NCBI GenBank assembly: GCA_964035575.1
Contig: OZ037899.1
Coordinates: 496,001-560,000, forward strand
Length of the DNA stretch: 64,000 nt
Reading direction: 5' to 3'
Origin: Rhynchopus sp. YZ270_cl-10
Lineage: Eukaryota; Euglenozoa; Diplonemea; Diplonemida; Diplonemidae
The translations under genes and the position numbers were made by a program. Shown piece by piece: positions 52,852-63,452 of this stretch; position 1 is the stretch's first letter, and each line of letters starts with the position of its first letter. The notes beneath the pieces were generated by a model, which worked only from the letters and a program-made list of their open reading frames with translations, did no database searches and had not been told where the DNA came from.

Positions 52852-53346
52852 ATGCAGATATCAGTGCGTGCCTTTATGAGGCTTAGTGGCCCTGTTGTGA
52901 AGGGAGGATCTGTGGTGCAGTTTACGGTGCAACCAGAGGAGACGGTGGAGGAGTTGAAGGAGCGGGTGGTGAACCGTTGTGGGGAGTCGAGAGGGGGGTC
53001 CGGGGACTGTTTGTATCGCAAGACGAAGCCGATGGAGTTGGGTGCGACCCTTGAGGCCTGTGGCGTGGTGGAAGGGGATGAGCTCTATCTCACGTCTGCG
53101 ACACCCATGGAAATATTCATAAAAGACCTGACCGGAGACACGCTCACGATGCAGGTTCACTACCTCTGTAGCATTGCTGATGTGAAGGACGCCATCGCCC
53201 CGCACTATCACACCCCCCCAGAGCAGCTCCGTCTTGTCTTTGCGGGGAAGGAGCTGCAGGACGTCCGCAACCTCAACAACTACTCTATACAAAAGGAGTC
53301 GACCCTTCATGTAATCAACCGAAAAGACATGAAGAGGGAGATTTGA
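52852..53346 (+). CDS. Tandem ubiquitin-like protein lacking terminal GlyGly
   Basis: 164 residues. The first domain (1-84) is a diverged ubiquitin fold ([13 protein letters not shown], then [14 protein letters not shown] and [13 protein letters not shown]). The second (86-158) is close to ubiquitin: [49 protein letters not shown] and [14 protein letters not shown]. Instead of LRLRGG the protein ends in RKDMKREI, so it cannot be conjugated in the usual way and no processing site is visible between the domains. Lys positions equivalent to K11 and K63 are not kept. It is more likely an adaptor or proteasome/Cdc48 ligand than a modifier. One exon. It lies 375 bases after another ubiquitin-like gene. 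Confidence 0.92.
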   Translation: MQISVRAFMRLSGPVVKGGSVVQFTVQPEETVEELKERVVNRCGESRGGSGDCLYRKTKPMELGATLEACGVVEGDELYLTSATPMEIFIKDLTGDTLTMQVHYLCSIADVKDAIAPHYHTPPEQLRLVFAGKELQDVRNLNNYSIQKESTLHVINRKDMKREI

Positions 53347-53705
53347 CCTTGCTTTGGGAAATGGTTGGAGCAAAGTTTGTTTTTGACCTGCAGAGATGTT
53401 CAGAACGTTGCGTTCGAAGAAAAGGTGCGAAAATATTGCGATTCGAATGTGTTTATTATAAATGTTGTGGAAGGGTGTGATGGGCTAACCTGAGTATATA
53501 AGGGGATTTTGCTGCCTTCAGGTGCACCCCCACAGATGAAAAATACCAGAAAATGAAATTTTTGCTTCATTTTTTTTTTTTCAAAATAAACCCCCCCCCC
53601 GCAGAGGCAGGCAGTACAGCCCGCGTTATGATTCTATTCGTGTATGAGGTTGAGTGCTTCTCATCTCTTCTCTCTCAGGGGAGGGGGGTATTTTTTGTTG
53701 CCCCG

Positions 53706-53768
53706 GTTACAGCCGGTCATGAACCAAAGGTACACTGTTCACGAGAGGGCTTTTGTATTTCAAATCAG
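53706..53768 (+). repeat. Short interspersed repeat A, 3' part
   Basis: ACAGCCGGTCATGAACCAAAG, TACACTGTTCACGAGAGGGC and TTTTGTATTTCAAATC. Confidence 0.9.
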
Positions 53769-54219
53769 CTTTTTTGTTGTTGATTTATACCTTCAAGCGT
53801 AGCTTAAAGGAGAAATAATTCCTCAGATACGGTCGTCAATCACCCCCTCCAAGGGTAATTGTGCAATCAACGAAAAAAGTCTTTCCTTTTACCTATAAGA
53901 GGAGTTGCCATTTTTTGGTGCCTACATCCTAGAGGCGTTTGCACTGTCAACTTCACTTTTTTTTGGCGTCGAAATAATGGTATTTTTTTTAATTCCATTT
54001 TTTTAAGTCGTAGCCAACGAGATCTCTGCAACCGATGGTTGCAATATTTTTTTTCCCCCTTCCCGTGTCTGTTATCTACCACCACAGATGCGTCTCTCTA
54101 GCGTCTTCTTGCCTTCTCATTTTTTTTTTTTTTTTCTGTTGTTTCTTTCTTTTTGAGGAAAAAAAAGGGGAAAAAAAAATGCTCTCAAATGGAGATATTT
54201 CCTTTATTTGTTCACCCCT

Positions 54220-54290
54220 CCGGTACACTGGTTGATTGTACCAAGATACACTGTCACAAGAGGGCTGTTGTGTTTCAAGTCAATCTTTTC
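54220..54290 (+). repeat. Short interspersed repeat A, 3' part
   Basis: CCGGTACACTGGTTGATTG, TACCAAGATACACTGTCAC, AAGAGGGCTG and TGTTTCAAGTCAATC. Confidence 0.8.
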
Positions 54291-54461
54291 AGAGAGAATC
54301 TTTTTTGAGTACAGAACCTCTAGGAGGAGTGTCAATGAAAAAAACTAAACAACTAAAAAGAACGCAACAAAAATGCTCCCAATTGTCTCATATTTTTTTT
54401 TACATCCCTATTTCCCCTCAAGGAAACTGAAGGTGTTTATACACCCCATCAGTTTTAGTTT

Positions 54462-54573
54462 CTAGGCTGATTGACGCTGACCTTGGTCGGGTGGTGATCC
54501 AGGGTGATTGGTTTAAATTGGTGGTAAAAACCGGAAAAAAACGGGCCTGCCAGGCTCACTTCAATCAGCCTAG
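54462..54573. mobile_element. 112-bp foldback element
   Basis: CTAGGCTGATTGA at the left and TCAATCAGCCTAG at the right. No clear target duplication beyond TTT. Non-coding. Confidence 0.6.
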
Positions 54574-54873
54574 TTTCACCGTCCCACGCCGACCCACATT
54601 TTTGTCGATTACTAGTGATAAGAGTTAGAGGCCCGTTCAAACCTGCTGCCAAACTTGGTAGTAGGACGTCAGGTCGTATTCGCGGCACCTACCTTGTCAA
54701 ATTCCCCCCCATCCAGGATACACTGTTACACCTTTTACCTAATCCATACGAAACCACCACCTTCCTTCCCCCTACACCCCATTCCGATTAGCCCCAACAC
54801 AATGCCTGCAATACACTCATTCACATTTACACCAAACTGACGGGTAGGGGGTGAGGGGTCCCTTATTTCTTCA

Positions 54874-55000
54874 GTGCCCTGCGTCCCAGAGGCGTTTTGC
54901 ACTATCAACTTCACTTTCTTTTTTGAATACTCTGAAGGGAAAAATTAACCACCTCCGCTCTGTGAGGCTTAGGTTCATCTTATAAATTCTTTTCTTTCTC
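54874..55000 (+). repeat. Short repeats C then B before a gene
   Basis: C: CAGTGCCCTGCGTCCCAGAG, GCGTTTTGCAC, TATCAACTTCAC and T. B: CTCTGTGAGGCTTAGG then TTCATCTTATAAATTC and a T run. The pair ends about 125 bases before the ATG at 55125. Confidence 0.85.
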
Positions 55001-55124
55001 TTTGCCCTTTTTTTGAGGCGACGACACAAGCTTACATAAAACGTTATATTTTGTGCTTCCGGGCGCAGCATTGTAAGTCAAATCGGGGATCTCTGCTTCA
55101 GAACTAATAGCTCCCCTTTTGATC

Positions 55125-55694
55125 ATGGAGGAGACGACCATTCTGGAAGGGATGTTGTTACGTGAGCCGTCACCATCACCACCACTGTCACCAACTACAG
55201 TGTCAGAGGGGAGTGAGAGTACGGTGGTAGAATGTCTTGAAAATAAGGACGAAAATGGGGACAACGCTGGCTGGGACTGCAGCAGCATTTCTGTCGAAAG
55301 TGAAGAAGGGCCTGGTATAGGGGAGTGCGCAGAGCTGCTGTGCATGCAGCACCAGCAGATGGCGGTGTACTATATTATCACCTACTTTGAGCTGTACTCG
55401 AGAGAACGGGTGTTGAGGATGCACCATTTGTACCGTGCCTTGGTGCTGCTTGGGCGGAATGAAGTTACCCTACGTCTTCGCATTGAGTTGGGTGCACTAT
55501 CCACCCTTGCAGCCGTCCCCGCTGTTACAGAGGCATTCACAGTGCACTGTCGCCAGGTGGATCTTCTCAATGGAGAGTCAAGTAGTAGTAACACAGCAGC
55601 ATACCACCCACACTACCCCCGCCTTCTCGCCTACGCAATGCTATTCACGCTTTGCAACCTTGCGCTTTGTATAACCGCCATCCAGGCATTTTGA
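55125..55694 (+). CDS. Unknown 189-aa protein with hydrophobic C-terminus
   Basis: From MEETTILEGM to ...ITAIQAF. Residues 1-75 are acidic and Ser/Pro-rich. Residues 85-150 are helical (QQMAVYYIITYFELYSRERV, MHHLYRALVLLGRN, LRLRIELGALSTLAAVPAV). The last 23 residues (LLAYAMLFTLCNLALCITAI and QAF) form a membrane helix with almost no tail, a tail-anchor arrangement for ER or mitochondrial outer membrane insertion. No family is recognised. Single exon. An in-frame upstream ATG is absent because the frame opens only two codons earlier. Confidence 0.65.
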   Translation: MEETTILEGMLLREPSPSPPLSPTTVSEGSESTVVECLENKDENGDNAGWDCSSISVESEEGPGIGECAELLCMQHQQMAVYYIITYFELYSRERVLRMHHLYRALVLLGRNEVTLRLRIELGALSTLAAVPAVTEAFTVHCRQVDLLNGESSSSNTAAYHPHYPRLLAYAMLFTLCNLALCITAIQAF

Positions 55695-58359
55695 AACCTA
55701 AAAAAAAAAAGATACCCTCTCTTGTACCGTTATTGGAGTGGGGGTGGGGGTGGGGGTTGCGGCAGATTGCAACAGTGCTGCTGTAGGGGGGAGGTCGAGG
55801 TGGTGGGTGGGGAAAAGCAGGTTTTCTCATCGGGCTTGACAGACCGTGGTTGTTCATCGGAGGTGGATTGGCTGGGGTGGGGGTGGGGTGGGGGTGGGGT
55901 GGGGGATGGTGTTTTGCAGTTCTTTGTTGCTGTGACCCATTCCCACTCTTCAAGACGTTCTGGGTGGTGAGAAAATGTCGCCACGTGAGGGAATGATGTT
56001 TTGTTACCACGCACCACTCACATCCCACCCTAAGCATCACGACCGAGCTGCGTTGTCGCACTCTGTGTTATGTTTTTGCACACATTGTACAAAAAACCAG
56101 CGTTGTGAAGGCGACACAATTGTGACGGACTGAGCTGACCAAGCAAGGTGAGGATTTGGGTCTCATCTTAAGCCTTACACAGCTTTGGGGTATGGACGCA
56201 CGGTTATTGAGGTTAAATGGGGTGGGGGGGTATGTTTGAAGGCAATAGTAGTATATCTTCTGTCTGATTCTGAGGGGTGATAATGTACCAGAATTGACAA
56301 CACGTTTTGGGTTCATAGCTTGGGGTACACGGAGAGCCGGATTAGTAGGTGGATGCAAACACTGACCCTGCCCCCCCTTCAAAACTGACTGTCAATATCC
56401 TGACAGCCTGTGTCTTGATGGATGAGGTGTGTGGGAACTGTTGCAGAGCGTTGCTTCACGAGTTGTCTTAGGCAACCTAGCCTCGGGGAGGGTTCAGTGG
56501 GATGGGGGATGGAGTGGGAGAGGATGTGAGGGAGATCCTTTTCCAGCATGACCCCTGACTTCAGCAGCGCACACAAGGTGTAGGGCGGGCAACACTACCT
56601 TATCAGTGCACACCGAATAGAAGAGGTGCCAAACCCTGCAGTATAGTTCTGATAAGGCAAGGGTGACAGCCATCTTACCAACCCTTTTTCTCTTAGCGGC
56701 GGGGAAGGGGAAGGGGAGGAGGGGGGAGACGAGAGATGCAAAGGAGGTGGTGGTGGTGGATTGGCCCTTCTCTTTGAAGGCGTGCCTGGCTCCTTCTACT
56801 GCAAAAACACATACATACCGCGTTCTCTGCGTACACTCTGTGTTCGTACAGTGGTCCTACCCTCTAGGGATAGGGTGTTTGTGTTGTTTGTTGTCAATTA
56901 TGAGCAATTCTGTGGACCCCTTGGTGCGGGAAGGTAGGCTTACACCCTTCCTTCTGCACCTCTCTCCATAGTGTTTGATTTGGCCGTGCTTTTTTCACAC
57001 TTCGATCTTTTTTCTTTCAAAATAACCCCTTGCTTGGTGTTCTCGAAAGGTAAAGAGGAGTGTTTTTGGACATTTTGACTGTCCAAGAGAGTACCCCATC
57101 TGCTGGTCCGCTACGGTACTGCGATGTTATGATATGGGGTGGGGGTGGGCAGGGCAACATAGTGGGGGAGGGGGGAAGAGGGAGAACTGCGTTCTTGGTC
57201 ATGCCACGGTCGTCTTATTTGGGGTGGGGCGTAGGCTATAGCTGTACCGTGTTTTGAGCTGTAGGGAGCGTAAGGGGAAAAGCTTGCTCGATGCATGATC
57301 TTTCAGTACCGATCCTCGTGAAAGCATGGCCTAACGATCCTTTGGTCTCGCTTCTGTTCAAGGGATGAAGCATGGGGTGACTTAAGCAGAGGGAGGGCGA
57401 AGGTTCATCTTATACGAAACCATTCTTCTCTCTTTTTTGTGATTTGGCTCAAGGACACTTTCATGCCTCTGTCTTGGTCGTAGTGCATACCAAATATCAC
57501 CTATCAGAATATGAGTTATGAATACTCTTCCGCGCAGGGGTTTATTGTATGTAAGAGGCAGTCGTATGAGGCTGTTGGGGTTGGGCTTAGAGGGGGAGAA
57601 ATGGCATTGTTTTGGGTAATCGGGTGGGGAGAGATTTGGGGAAGAGAGATCGTTGCAACTCTGGTGGTTTGGGTGAACCCCTTTGATGTTGTGCTCATTG
57701 AGGATGGGAGACGTCTGGGTAGAGGGGTGGTGTCTTGCTACGCTGATGTGGTCCTCTGATGCTGTGGGGGCCAAGGATGGGAGGCCAAAGAGATGCCCTC
57801 GTGTTGTGCCAGGTTGACTCTGGGATGGAGGGCGTTCTAATGTTCTTAGGAGCGAGGAGGGTTCAAACACACATAGCTTTCTCCTGTGAAGAATGAAAGT
57901 CTCATTCTGGAGAGGGGCACCTCGTGTGTTACAACTTTCTTCTTTATCTTTACGTGGCCTTGAAAAATGTCGTCTCCGCAACACTCATATGTCTATCGGT
58001 ATCAGTTGTCCCCGTAGACCAAAGTGTTGAGCATTATGTTTGTTCTGTTGTTGTGTAATGCGACTTCTTTCTTAGGAAGCATCTGGCTTGGTATTAAGGG
58101 TTTTGCCAAAGGGGTTTATTTTCTTCTCATTTAAGTGAAGTGTGGAGAGTTTTGGGTCTATGCTTGAGGTTCGCTCGATTGGGGGTAATGTGTCTGGATT
58201 CGCAAAAAAAAACGAATCAGTACTGGTCTTCTCACCTCCCTCCCCCACCACTTCTCTCCTAGGGTGAGGCCTTTGGCACATTGGGTTTGACGATACACAT
58301 TTAGCACCTCCCCCCTTTTTGTACACAGTTTTTTTTTTTTTTTTTTTTTTTTTGCTTCG
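55695..58359. other. Long intergenic region
   Basis: 2.7 kb with GT-rich and C-rich tracts (GGGGTGGGGGTGGG at about 55740 and 55875-55905), a D-like word CACGACCGAGCTGCGTTGTC (56038) and a repeat B copy (57378-57425). Minus-strand frames up to 200 codons exist (57382-57984) but are Ser/Pro/His-rich and read through repeat B in antisense, so I do not accept them. A T run of 23 ends just before the UTP4 start. Confidence 0.6.
57378..57425 (+). repeat. Short interspersed repeat B, diverged
   Basis: GTGACTTAAGCAGAGGGAGG then GCGAAGGTTCATCTTATACG and a CT tract. Confidence 0.7.
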
Positions 58360-61300
58360 ATGAAGCGATCTGTGCAAGAGCTTGGGTTTGTCCCCAAGAA
58401 GCCGGTGGGGATTGCATGCACTGCGAGCGACCGGAGCCGGGAGAGGGTGGTGCTGTGCAGAACGAATGGGAGTATTGAGGCGTGGTCGGCGAACGGGGTG
58501 CGGCCGTATGTGGCGCGCACGCAGTGCACGCCTGCGGTGAAGGAGATGACGTTCAGGGCGGTTGCGTTTCTCGATGCAACACGATTTGTGATAGGCACAC
58601 TAGGGGGACAGCTCTTGATTTACAGATACGCGACACTTGAGCTTCTCGAGGTGGTAGCATCGTTGGGAGGACCGGTCTGGTCTCTCGATGTCGACCACGC
58701 AAGCGAAACTGTTGCGATTGCCTGCGAAGACGCGCGTGCACGGTTCTTCCACATCGTGCCTGAATCGGAGCGCGTTGGCGCTGCCGACTCTCTTGTCCTC
58801 ATCCCCAGGGCCAGCACCATGGTGCGTCCAGACTCGGGCCGTCTCTTGAGTATTAAGTTTTCAACAGACGGTTCAAAGGTGTACACCTCAGATGACACCG
58901 GGCATGTGATGTGCTCGCAGTGGCGTGATGGCAGCACCCAATGGGAGACCGATGTGACAACAGTGCTGCAGACGCTGGCCTCGCAGAAGCATGTCAAGGC
59001 TGTGCCCAAGGTGCCTGCCGTCGTGTGGACGCTGCTTGAGATGGAGGGGTACATCATTTGCGGGACCTCGACAGGCGAAGTGAAGTTCCTCGATCCACAC
59101 ACCGGTGTGCTCCTGCAGTCGATCAAAACGCACAAGGCTGATGTGCTTACTACAGCTCTCGTCGACACAACAGTGTTCGTGACCGGTGTCGACAACATCC
59201 TCACGACCCTCAACGTCTGGGAGGGCGAGTGGGTCAAATCCGAGGGACGTCATTGGGGTGTGTCCGACTGCACAACCCTGCTTGCACTGAAGGAGGGTGT
59301 TCTGCTGACAGGGCATCTTGATGGATGTTTGTATGCGTGTGAAACACGGAAGGTATGTTCGGGAGGTCGTCTTGTTATGTTTAGTATCTAATGAAATTTC
59401 TGGTCGTTTTGCACTCTGTTGAGCCCTCTCGTGGCCATCTTATTCAACCGTTCCTTTCCACACAGATGTTCCCCGCCAAGGTCGCAACGTCGCGAGCATC
59501 TCTCTTCCACTACTACCAGCCCGCCTTCAACCACACCTTCCCTTACTACAAACTCGCCGCCTCTGCCTCCTCACGTGCAGTCAAGAAGCGCGAGAAGAGA
59601 ACGAAGCTGGACGAGGAGGTGCAGCGCCGCATGATCGCCTGCGTCGACGACTTCTCCGTCACGCTGCACTGCATGCCAAAGAGCCTCAACGCAACACGCG
59701 AACGGGCCGAAGAAGAACGCGAAATTGTTACGGAGCTGCGGTACGAGGTGACGGGGCGGTTTGGGGTGCAGGCATTTGATATGGACCCTTTGGGGCGGGG
59801 GTTTGTCTTCAGCACTGCGGAGCGCACCTGTGTGGTGCGCATTGAGTATGACGGTGTGACAGGCAAGACTGCGGCGGTGTCGGTGCTGCCGCTGTGGGAG
59901 TCGCGGGAGATGACGCTGCCTGCAGCGACGTCGTTGAAGCTGCACCCACGCTCGGGTGCGTTGGTGCTCTGCCACAGTGGTGGTGTGTGTGTCGTGCGTG
60001 ATGTGTTCTCCCCTGCTGACGTGCCTGCAGCACGCGCCGCGCAGGTGACAGCACTCAGCAACGCACCGCACAGTGCATCTGGTGTCGGCATCTCACAGTG
60101 TGGTACATGTGTTGTCTTCGCCGCACGCGCCGCAGGCGGTGCAGAAGGCCTCCTCACTGCCTTCAAACTCTTCACAGAAGCAACCACAGCACCCCAAAAG
60201 GCAGGCAAGCGCAAGAGGGACGACGACACAGCACCAACAACCCTCACACTCTGTGCGTCCCCAGTGCAGCTTCTCATCAAGACAACGCGGAAGCCGGTTG
60301 CGGATGTGACCGCGTGTGTAGTGGTATGCCTCTTGCAGCCTATAGGCGTCTTAGGTTCTTATCAAACACACCTTTTTTTGAAGTTTTGGGGGTTGCCAAA
60401 AAGGTGGGTGCTGGTCAGCTACCTTTTTTTAAAAGACAGAAAATGTTCCCCTTTTTTAGTTTCTTTTTACTATAAAAAGGCCCCTTTTTTTTCACTGTAC
60501 TATTCTGCGACTTTAACCGTTCAAAACCCTTTTCTTTCTCTCCCACAGAACGGCTTGCCCGCTGCGTTTGTGGTGCTCGTAGACGGGTCCGTGGCGGCGT
60601 TCGAACTCGCAAGCGGGAAGCAGGTCTTCGGGACATCAAACATGCCACACCTCTCGAAGGGTTTGGCGGCACCAAACAGGTGCGATGGATCTGGAGACCA
60701 GGTGCTGCTGTGGAATTCTGTGTATGCATTAATAAACTTATTTTTCCTCCCCCCCTTTTTTTATGTACAAAAAACAAAAGCCAAATCAATACAGAGAGAA
60801 CCAGCCAATTTTTCAACATACAAACGATCTTTCGATCCCCCTTTTTTTATGTACACTGTCACAAAGAGCGCTTTGTATTTCAGATCATCCAAATTTTTTT
60901 TGCGTTCTGGGAGAGGGTCGCTTTGTATTTCATCGCACAAAATTGCCCAAATAGCAACACTGCTGAGACAGCGAAGAGAAATAGTAACTTCTTGGCGTTA
61001 TGGGGTTTGCAATGGAGTGATACCTCACTCTTTTCTCCCTCCCCCCGGAGATCTGATATCGATTTCCCTCACGATAATATACACTCAATCTTTCTTAACT
61101 TCATTTGTCTTTTCTTTTTTTTCTTTCCAACGCAGGTGGTACACGGTGCTGAACATTGGTGGGCCTGGGTACACGGAGTGCAAGAGTATTGAGTCCTCAT
61201 CGCTGAAGGCAGAGAGAAGGGGCCCTGCAAAGACCATGCTTGCAGTGAAGCGGGCACCCCTGCAAGGAGGGCACATCATGAACGGAGGGCAGACCCTGCT

Positions 61301-61376
61301 TCTCGCTGCGTGCTCGCAGGAGCAGTATTTCAGCTATGCGCCATCGTGTTTCTGGAGAAAACAGTACGCAACCTGA
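58360..61376 (+). CDS. UTP4: UTP4 (Cirhin), WD40 subunit of the small-subunit processome
   Basis: Exons 58360-59352, 59466-60323, 60549-60721 and 61136-61376 give 754 residues; all joins keep frame and use GTATGT or GTATGC donors. UTP4 belongs to the t-UTP/UTP-A complex that binds nascent pre-18S rRNA in the nucleolus. The start matches the family: GFVPKKPVGIACTASDRSRE, VVLCRTNGSIEAW, RFVIGTLGGQLLIY, then GGPVWSLDVDHASETVAIAC, like Cirhin's GGPIWSM and VGCEDG. Further blades include VWTLLEMEGYIICGTSTGEV and TTALVDTTVFVTGVDNIL. A basic segment KKREKRTKLDEEVQRR lies near 370-385. Length is close to yeast Utp4 (776 aa). Intron 3 has a repeat A remnant. The exon 3 donor at 60722 was chosen over GTGCGA at 60680. 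Confidence 0.9.
60850..60886 (+). repeat. Short repeat A remnant in a UTP4 intron
   Basis: TGTACACTGTCACAAAGAGC then GCTTTGTATTTCAG. A second GGGTCGCTTTGTATTTCATC end follows at 60914-60933. Confidence 0.75.
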
Positions 61377-62054
61377 TTTTTTTCTTTTTCTCTATTTTGT
61401 TCCCCCCTCAAAAACCCTTCATTTTGGGTGCCATTTTTTTTTGTCACCTTTCTTCGCTTTTTGTTTCCGGTTCGATTCCCCATCTTTTTTCAAAATCAAA
61501 AAAAAAAATCACAAAAAACAAAAAACAAAATCAGCAAAGGTATCCGTTTTGTCAAGAAAAAAAGCAATGCAAAAAAAAAAAAAAAGTTTTTCAAAAAAAA
61601 GAGAAGACAAGAATCAGAGGTTCGGACTCCACTGGGATTGGGGGGATAGTGGGGGTGGTGGGTAGGGGAGATTTGAAAGGTTCATGTATAAGGGGGGGTA
61701 TATTCTAAAGGGGGTATATTCTCCCTCATTCATTCTTTCTTTTTCTCTCTATCCATCTCTCCTTTTTTCTCCGTCATAACGAAAAAGGAAGAAGAAAAAA
61801 GAGTGCACGCATGAAAACTCATACATGATATACCCTCCCCCCTCTTGTATCTGCCCCTCACCCCACTTCTCTCCACACATTTTTTAAGGTGTGACTTTAG
61901 ACCCTTCTTCACCGGCTGTCTGTGCCATCTGGAGGGTGCATCACCATGACCGAGATTTACTGCCATAATATCCCCCATTTCTTTGGCCGTAAAAAAAGGC
62001 TGGGGTATAAAGAGGTCACGCGATTCGCCGAGCGGTTGTGAACCGCCTTCATTC

Positions 62055-62135
62055 TCTTACGGTACGGAACACCTACGTACCACCCTTTGCATGAGCTCGA
62101 TTGAGATGCGTTTTAGCACGTTTCAACTACTCTTT
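62055..62135 (+). repeat. Short interspersed repeat D
   Basis: ACGGTACGGAACACCTACGT, TTTGCATGAGCTCGATTGAG and ATGCGTTTTAGCACGTTTCA then CT/T. Matches 19737-19820. Confidence 0.85.
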
Positions 62136-62140
62136 TTTAG

Positions 62141-62250
62141 TCTGCGTCCGATGAACGGTGAGGCGTTTGCACTTTTAACTTCTCTTTTTTTTCTATATAT
62201 AAGGTGACTAAGTACGAGAGGCTTAGGATCATCTTATAAACTTTTCTTTT
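62141..62250 (+). repeat. Short repeats C and B in tandem
   Basis: C: CTGCGTCCGATGAACGGTGA, GGCGTTTGCAC, TTTTAACTTCTC. B: GTGACTAAGTACGAGAGGC then TTAGGATCATCTTATAAAC and a T/C run. Confidence 0.9.
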
Positions 62251-62339
62251 TCCCCCCAAACACACAGCAGAATACACAGAGGGTAAAAGCACGGTTGATA
62301 TTCTCCCTCTTTTTCTTTTTCTTTTTTCTTTTTCTTTCA

Positions 62340-63452
62340 ATGACAGCAAAACGCCCCCCACCAGAGCTGAAAGGGGAAGAGGAAGCGCCTCGCCTGCAGC
62401 TCTGGATGTCTGGGAAACGTGCGGAGGGGGTGGTGATACGTCGAGGTGAGGAGGATGTGGGGCTTTCTTTGAGTCAAAGCACGCAGTACTCGGTGTTGGC
62501 TAGCCGTGACGGATGGCTAAAGCTGCGAGACGAGCTGAGTGGAGAGATCTTCTATTTGAATGCCCTTAGCAGGAAGACCGCTTGGAGTGCCCGCAAGACG
62601 CCGTTCTGCAATGACACAAATGATGCAGACGCACCTTCCCTGCGTGACACAAGAATGCAATATTTTAAATCACTGCTCCGCAAAAATCGCCTCCCAAAAG
62701 AAACCCCACCCACCTCCGACACCGAAGACCCGAACGTCACCCCTGGGGAGGTTCTGCCAAGCCAATCTGGGTTTGGGTCTGCTCTCCCCACTTCCGCGCC
62801 TATCAGCTCTCCGGGAAGCCCGCGTGCACCCCAGGATGCTTCTGGTGTGATCGGCGCAACCAGCGAAGCGGCGAGTTTCAGACAACACCTCAGCCTCTTT
62901 TGTCCGTACACAGGCAATGCTTATACGACAGCAATGTTCCGGCAGGGGTTGGTAAGAAGGAAGGAGGCGGTTGCCGGGCTGCTTGCAGAGCATGGAATAG
63001 ATCTGCGTGACGTTCCACTCCACGAACCGGATGTCTCCTGCGAGCAAAGGGATGTGTACAACCGCTCGAGCCGAGCCTGTTTCCATGCAATGATGGAGGC
63101 CGCCCTAGCGGCGGTCCGAGAGATCGAAGGTGAGTTTGCGGTGCACAGATTGGATGCTGCGCTGCAGGATCTGTTTGAAGGGTTGACCGATGCACCACCA
63201 GACCACCACACCCCCTTCACCCCAAGCCACCACGGTGACGACACCAACAGTGTCTCCGGCAGCACCATCTTCCCGCAGCCGGGTGACTACGTCTTCCTCT
63301 GCAACCCGTCGCTCTCGGGCATGCCAGAGCGTGCGTACGCACCCCCAGGTGAGGTCACCGCGGTGTACCCTCTTACAGGATACTGCATGGTAGCCTGGGA
63401 GGAAGGACTCTCCGTGTCGCATAAATTCCCAGAAGAAATTATTCTTGCGTGA
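62340..63452 (+). CDS. WW-domain protein, 370 aa
   Basis: The start follows a CTTTTTCTTTCA leader. Residues 57-88 form a WW domain: DGWLKLRDELSGEIFYLNAL then SRKTAWSARKTP, with Trp59, Phe/Tyr71-72, Trp82 and Pro88 in family positions; it would bind Pro-rich ligands. A Ser/Thr/Pro-rich linker spans about 115-185. A helical region (about 195-285) contains HLSLFCPYTGNAYTTAMFRQ and RACFHAMMEAALAAVREIEG. The end (about 315-370) is beta-rich, GDYVFLCNPSLSG ... GEVTAVYPLTGYCMVAWEEG, resembling an SH3- or Tudor-like barrel. No overall family is recognised. Single exon. Confidence 0.83.
   Translation: MTAKRPPPELKGEEEAPRLQLWMSGKRAEGVVIRRGEEDVGLSLSQSTQYSVLASRDGWLKLRDELSGEIFYLNALSRKTAWSARKTPFCNDTNDADAPSLRDTRMQYFKSLLRKNRLPKETPPTSDTEDPNVTPGEVLPSQSGFGSALPTSAPISSPGSPRAPQDASGVIGATSEAASFRQHLSLFCPYTGNAYTTAMFRQGLVRRKEAVAGLLAEHGIDLRDVPLHEPDVSCEQRDVYNRSSRACFHAMMEAALAAVREIEGEFAVHRLDAALQDLFEGLTDAPPDHHTPFTPSHHGDDTNSVSGSTIFPQPGDYVFLCNPSLSGMPERAYAPPGEVTAVYPLTGYCMVAWEEGLSVSHKFPEEIILA

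Larger units (their letters stand above)
53347..55124. other. Intergenic region with repeats
   Basis: Repeats A (53706-53768 and 54220-54290), C (53917-53965 and 54874-54920), B (54958-55000) and a foldback at 54462-54573. The order C then B, then gene recurs at 62.1-62.3 kb. No gene is supported. Confidence 0.7.
61377..62339. other. Intergenic spacer with ordered repeats D, C, B
   Basis: After T- and A-runs come D (62055-62135), C (62141-62190) and B (62204-62250), then a CT-rich leader ending at the ATG of the next gene. ACACACAGCAG at 62261-62271 is a possible splice acceptor. Confidence 0.75.

Noticed and set aside
57382-57984. 200-codon minus-strand frame
   Set aside because: Low-complexity Ser/Pro/His composition, antisense to a repeat B copy, and against the strand of all other genes.
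60680-60721. Alternative UTP4 donor GTGCGA at 60680
   Set aside because: The donor at 60722 (GTATGC) matches the other introns and keeps GDQVLLWNS before WYTVLNIGG.
61462-61482. tRNA B-box-like GGTTCGATTCC
   Set aside because: The flanking bases do not form a T-stem and no acceptor or anticodon stem is found upstream.
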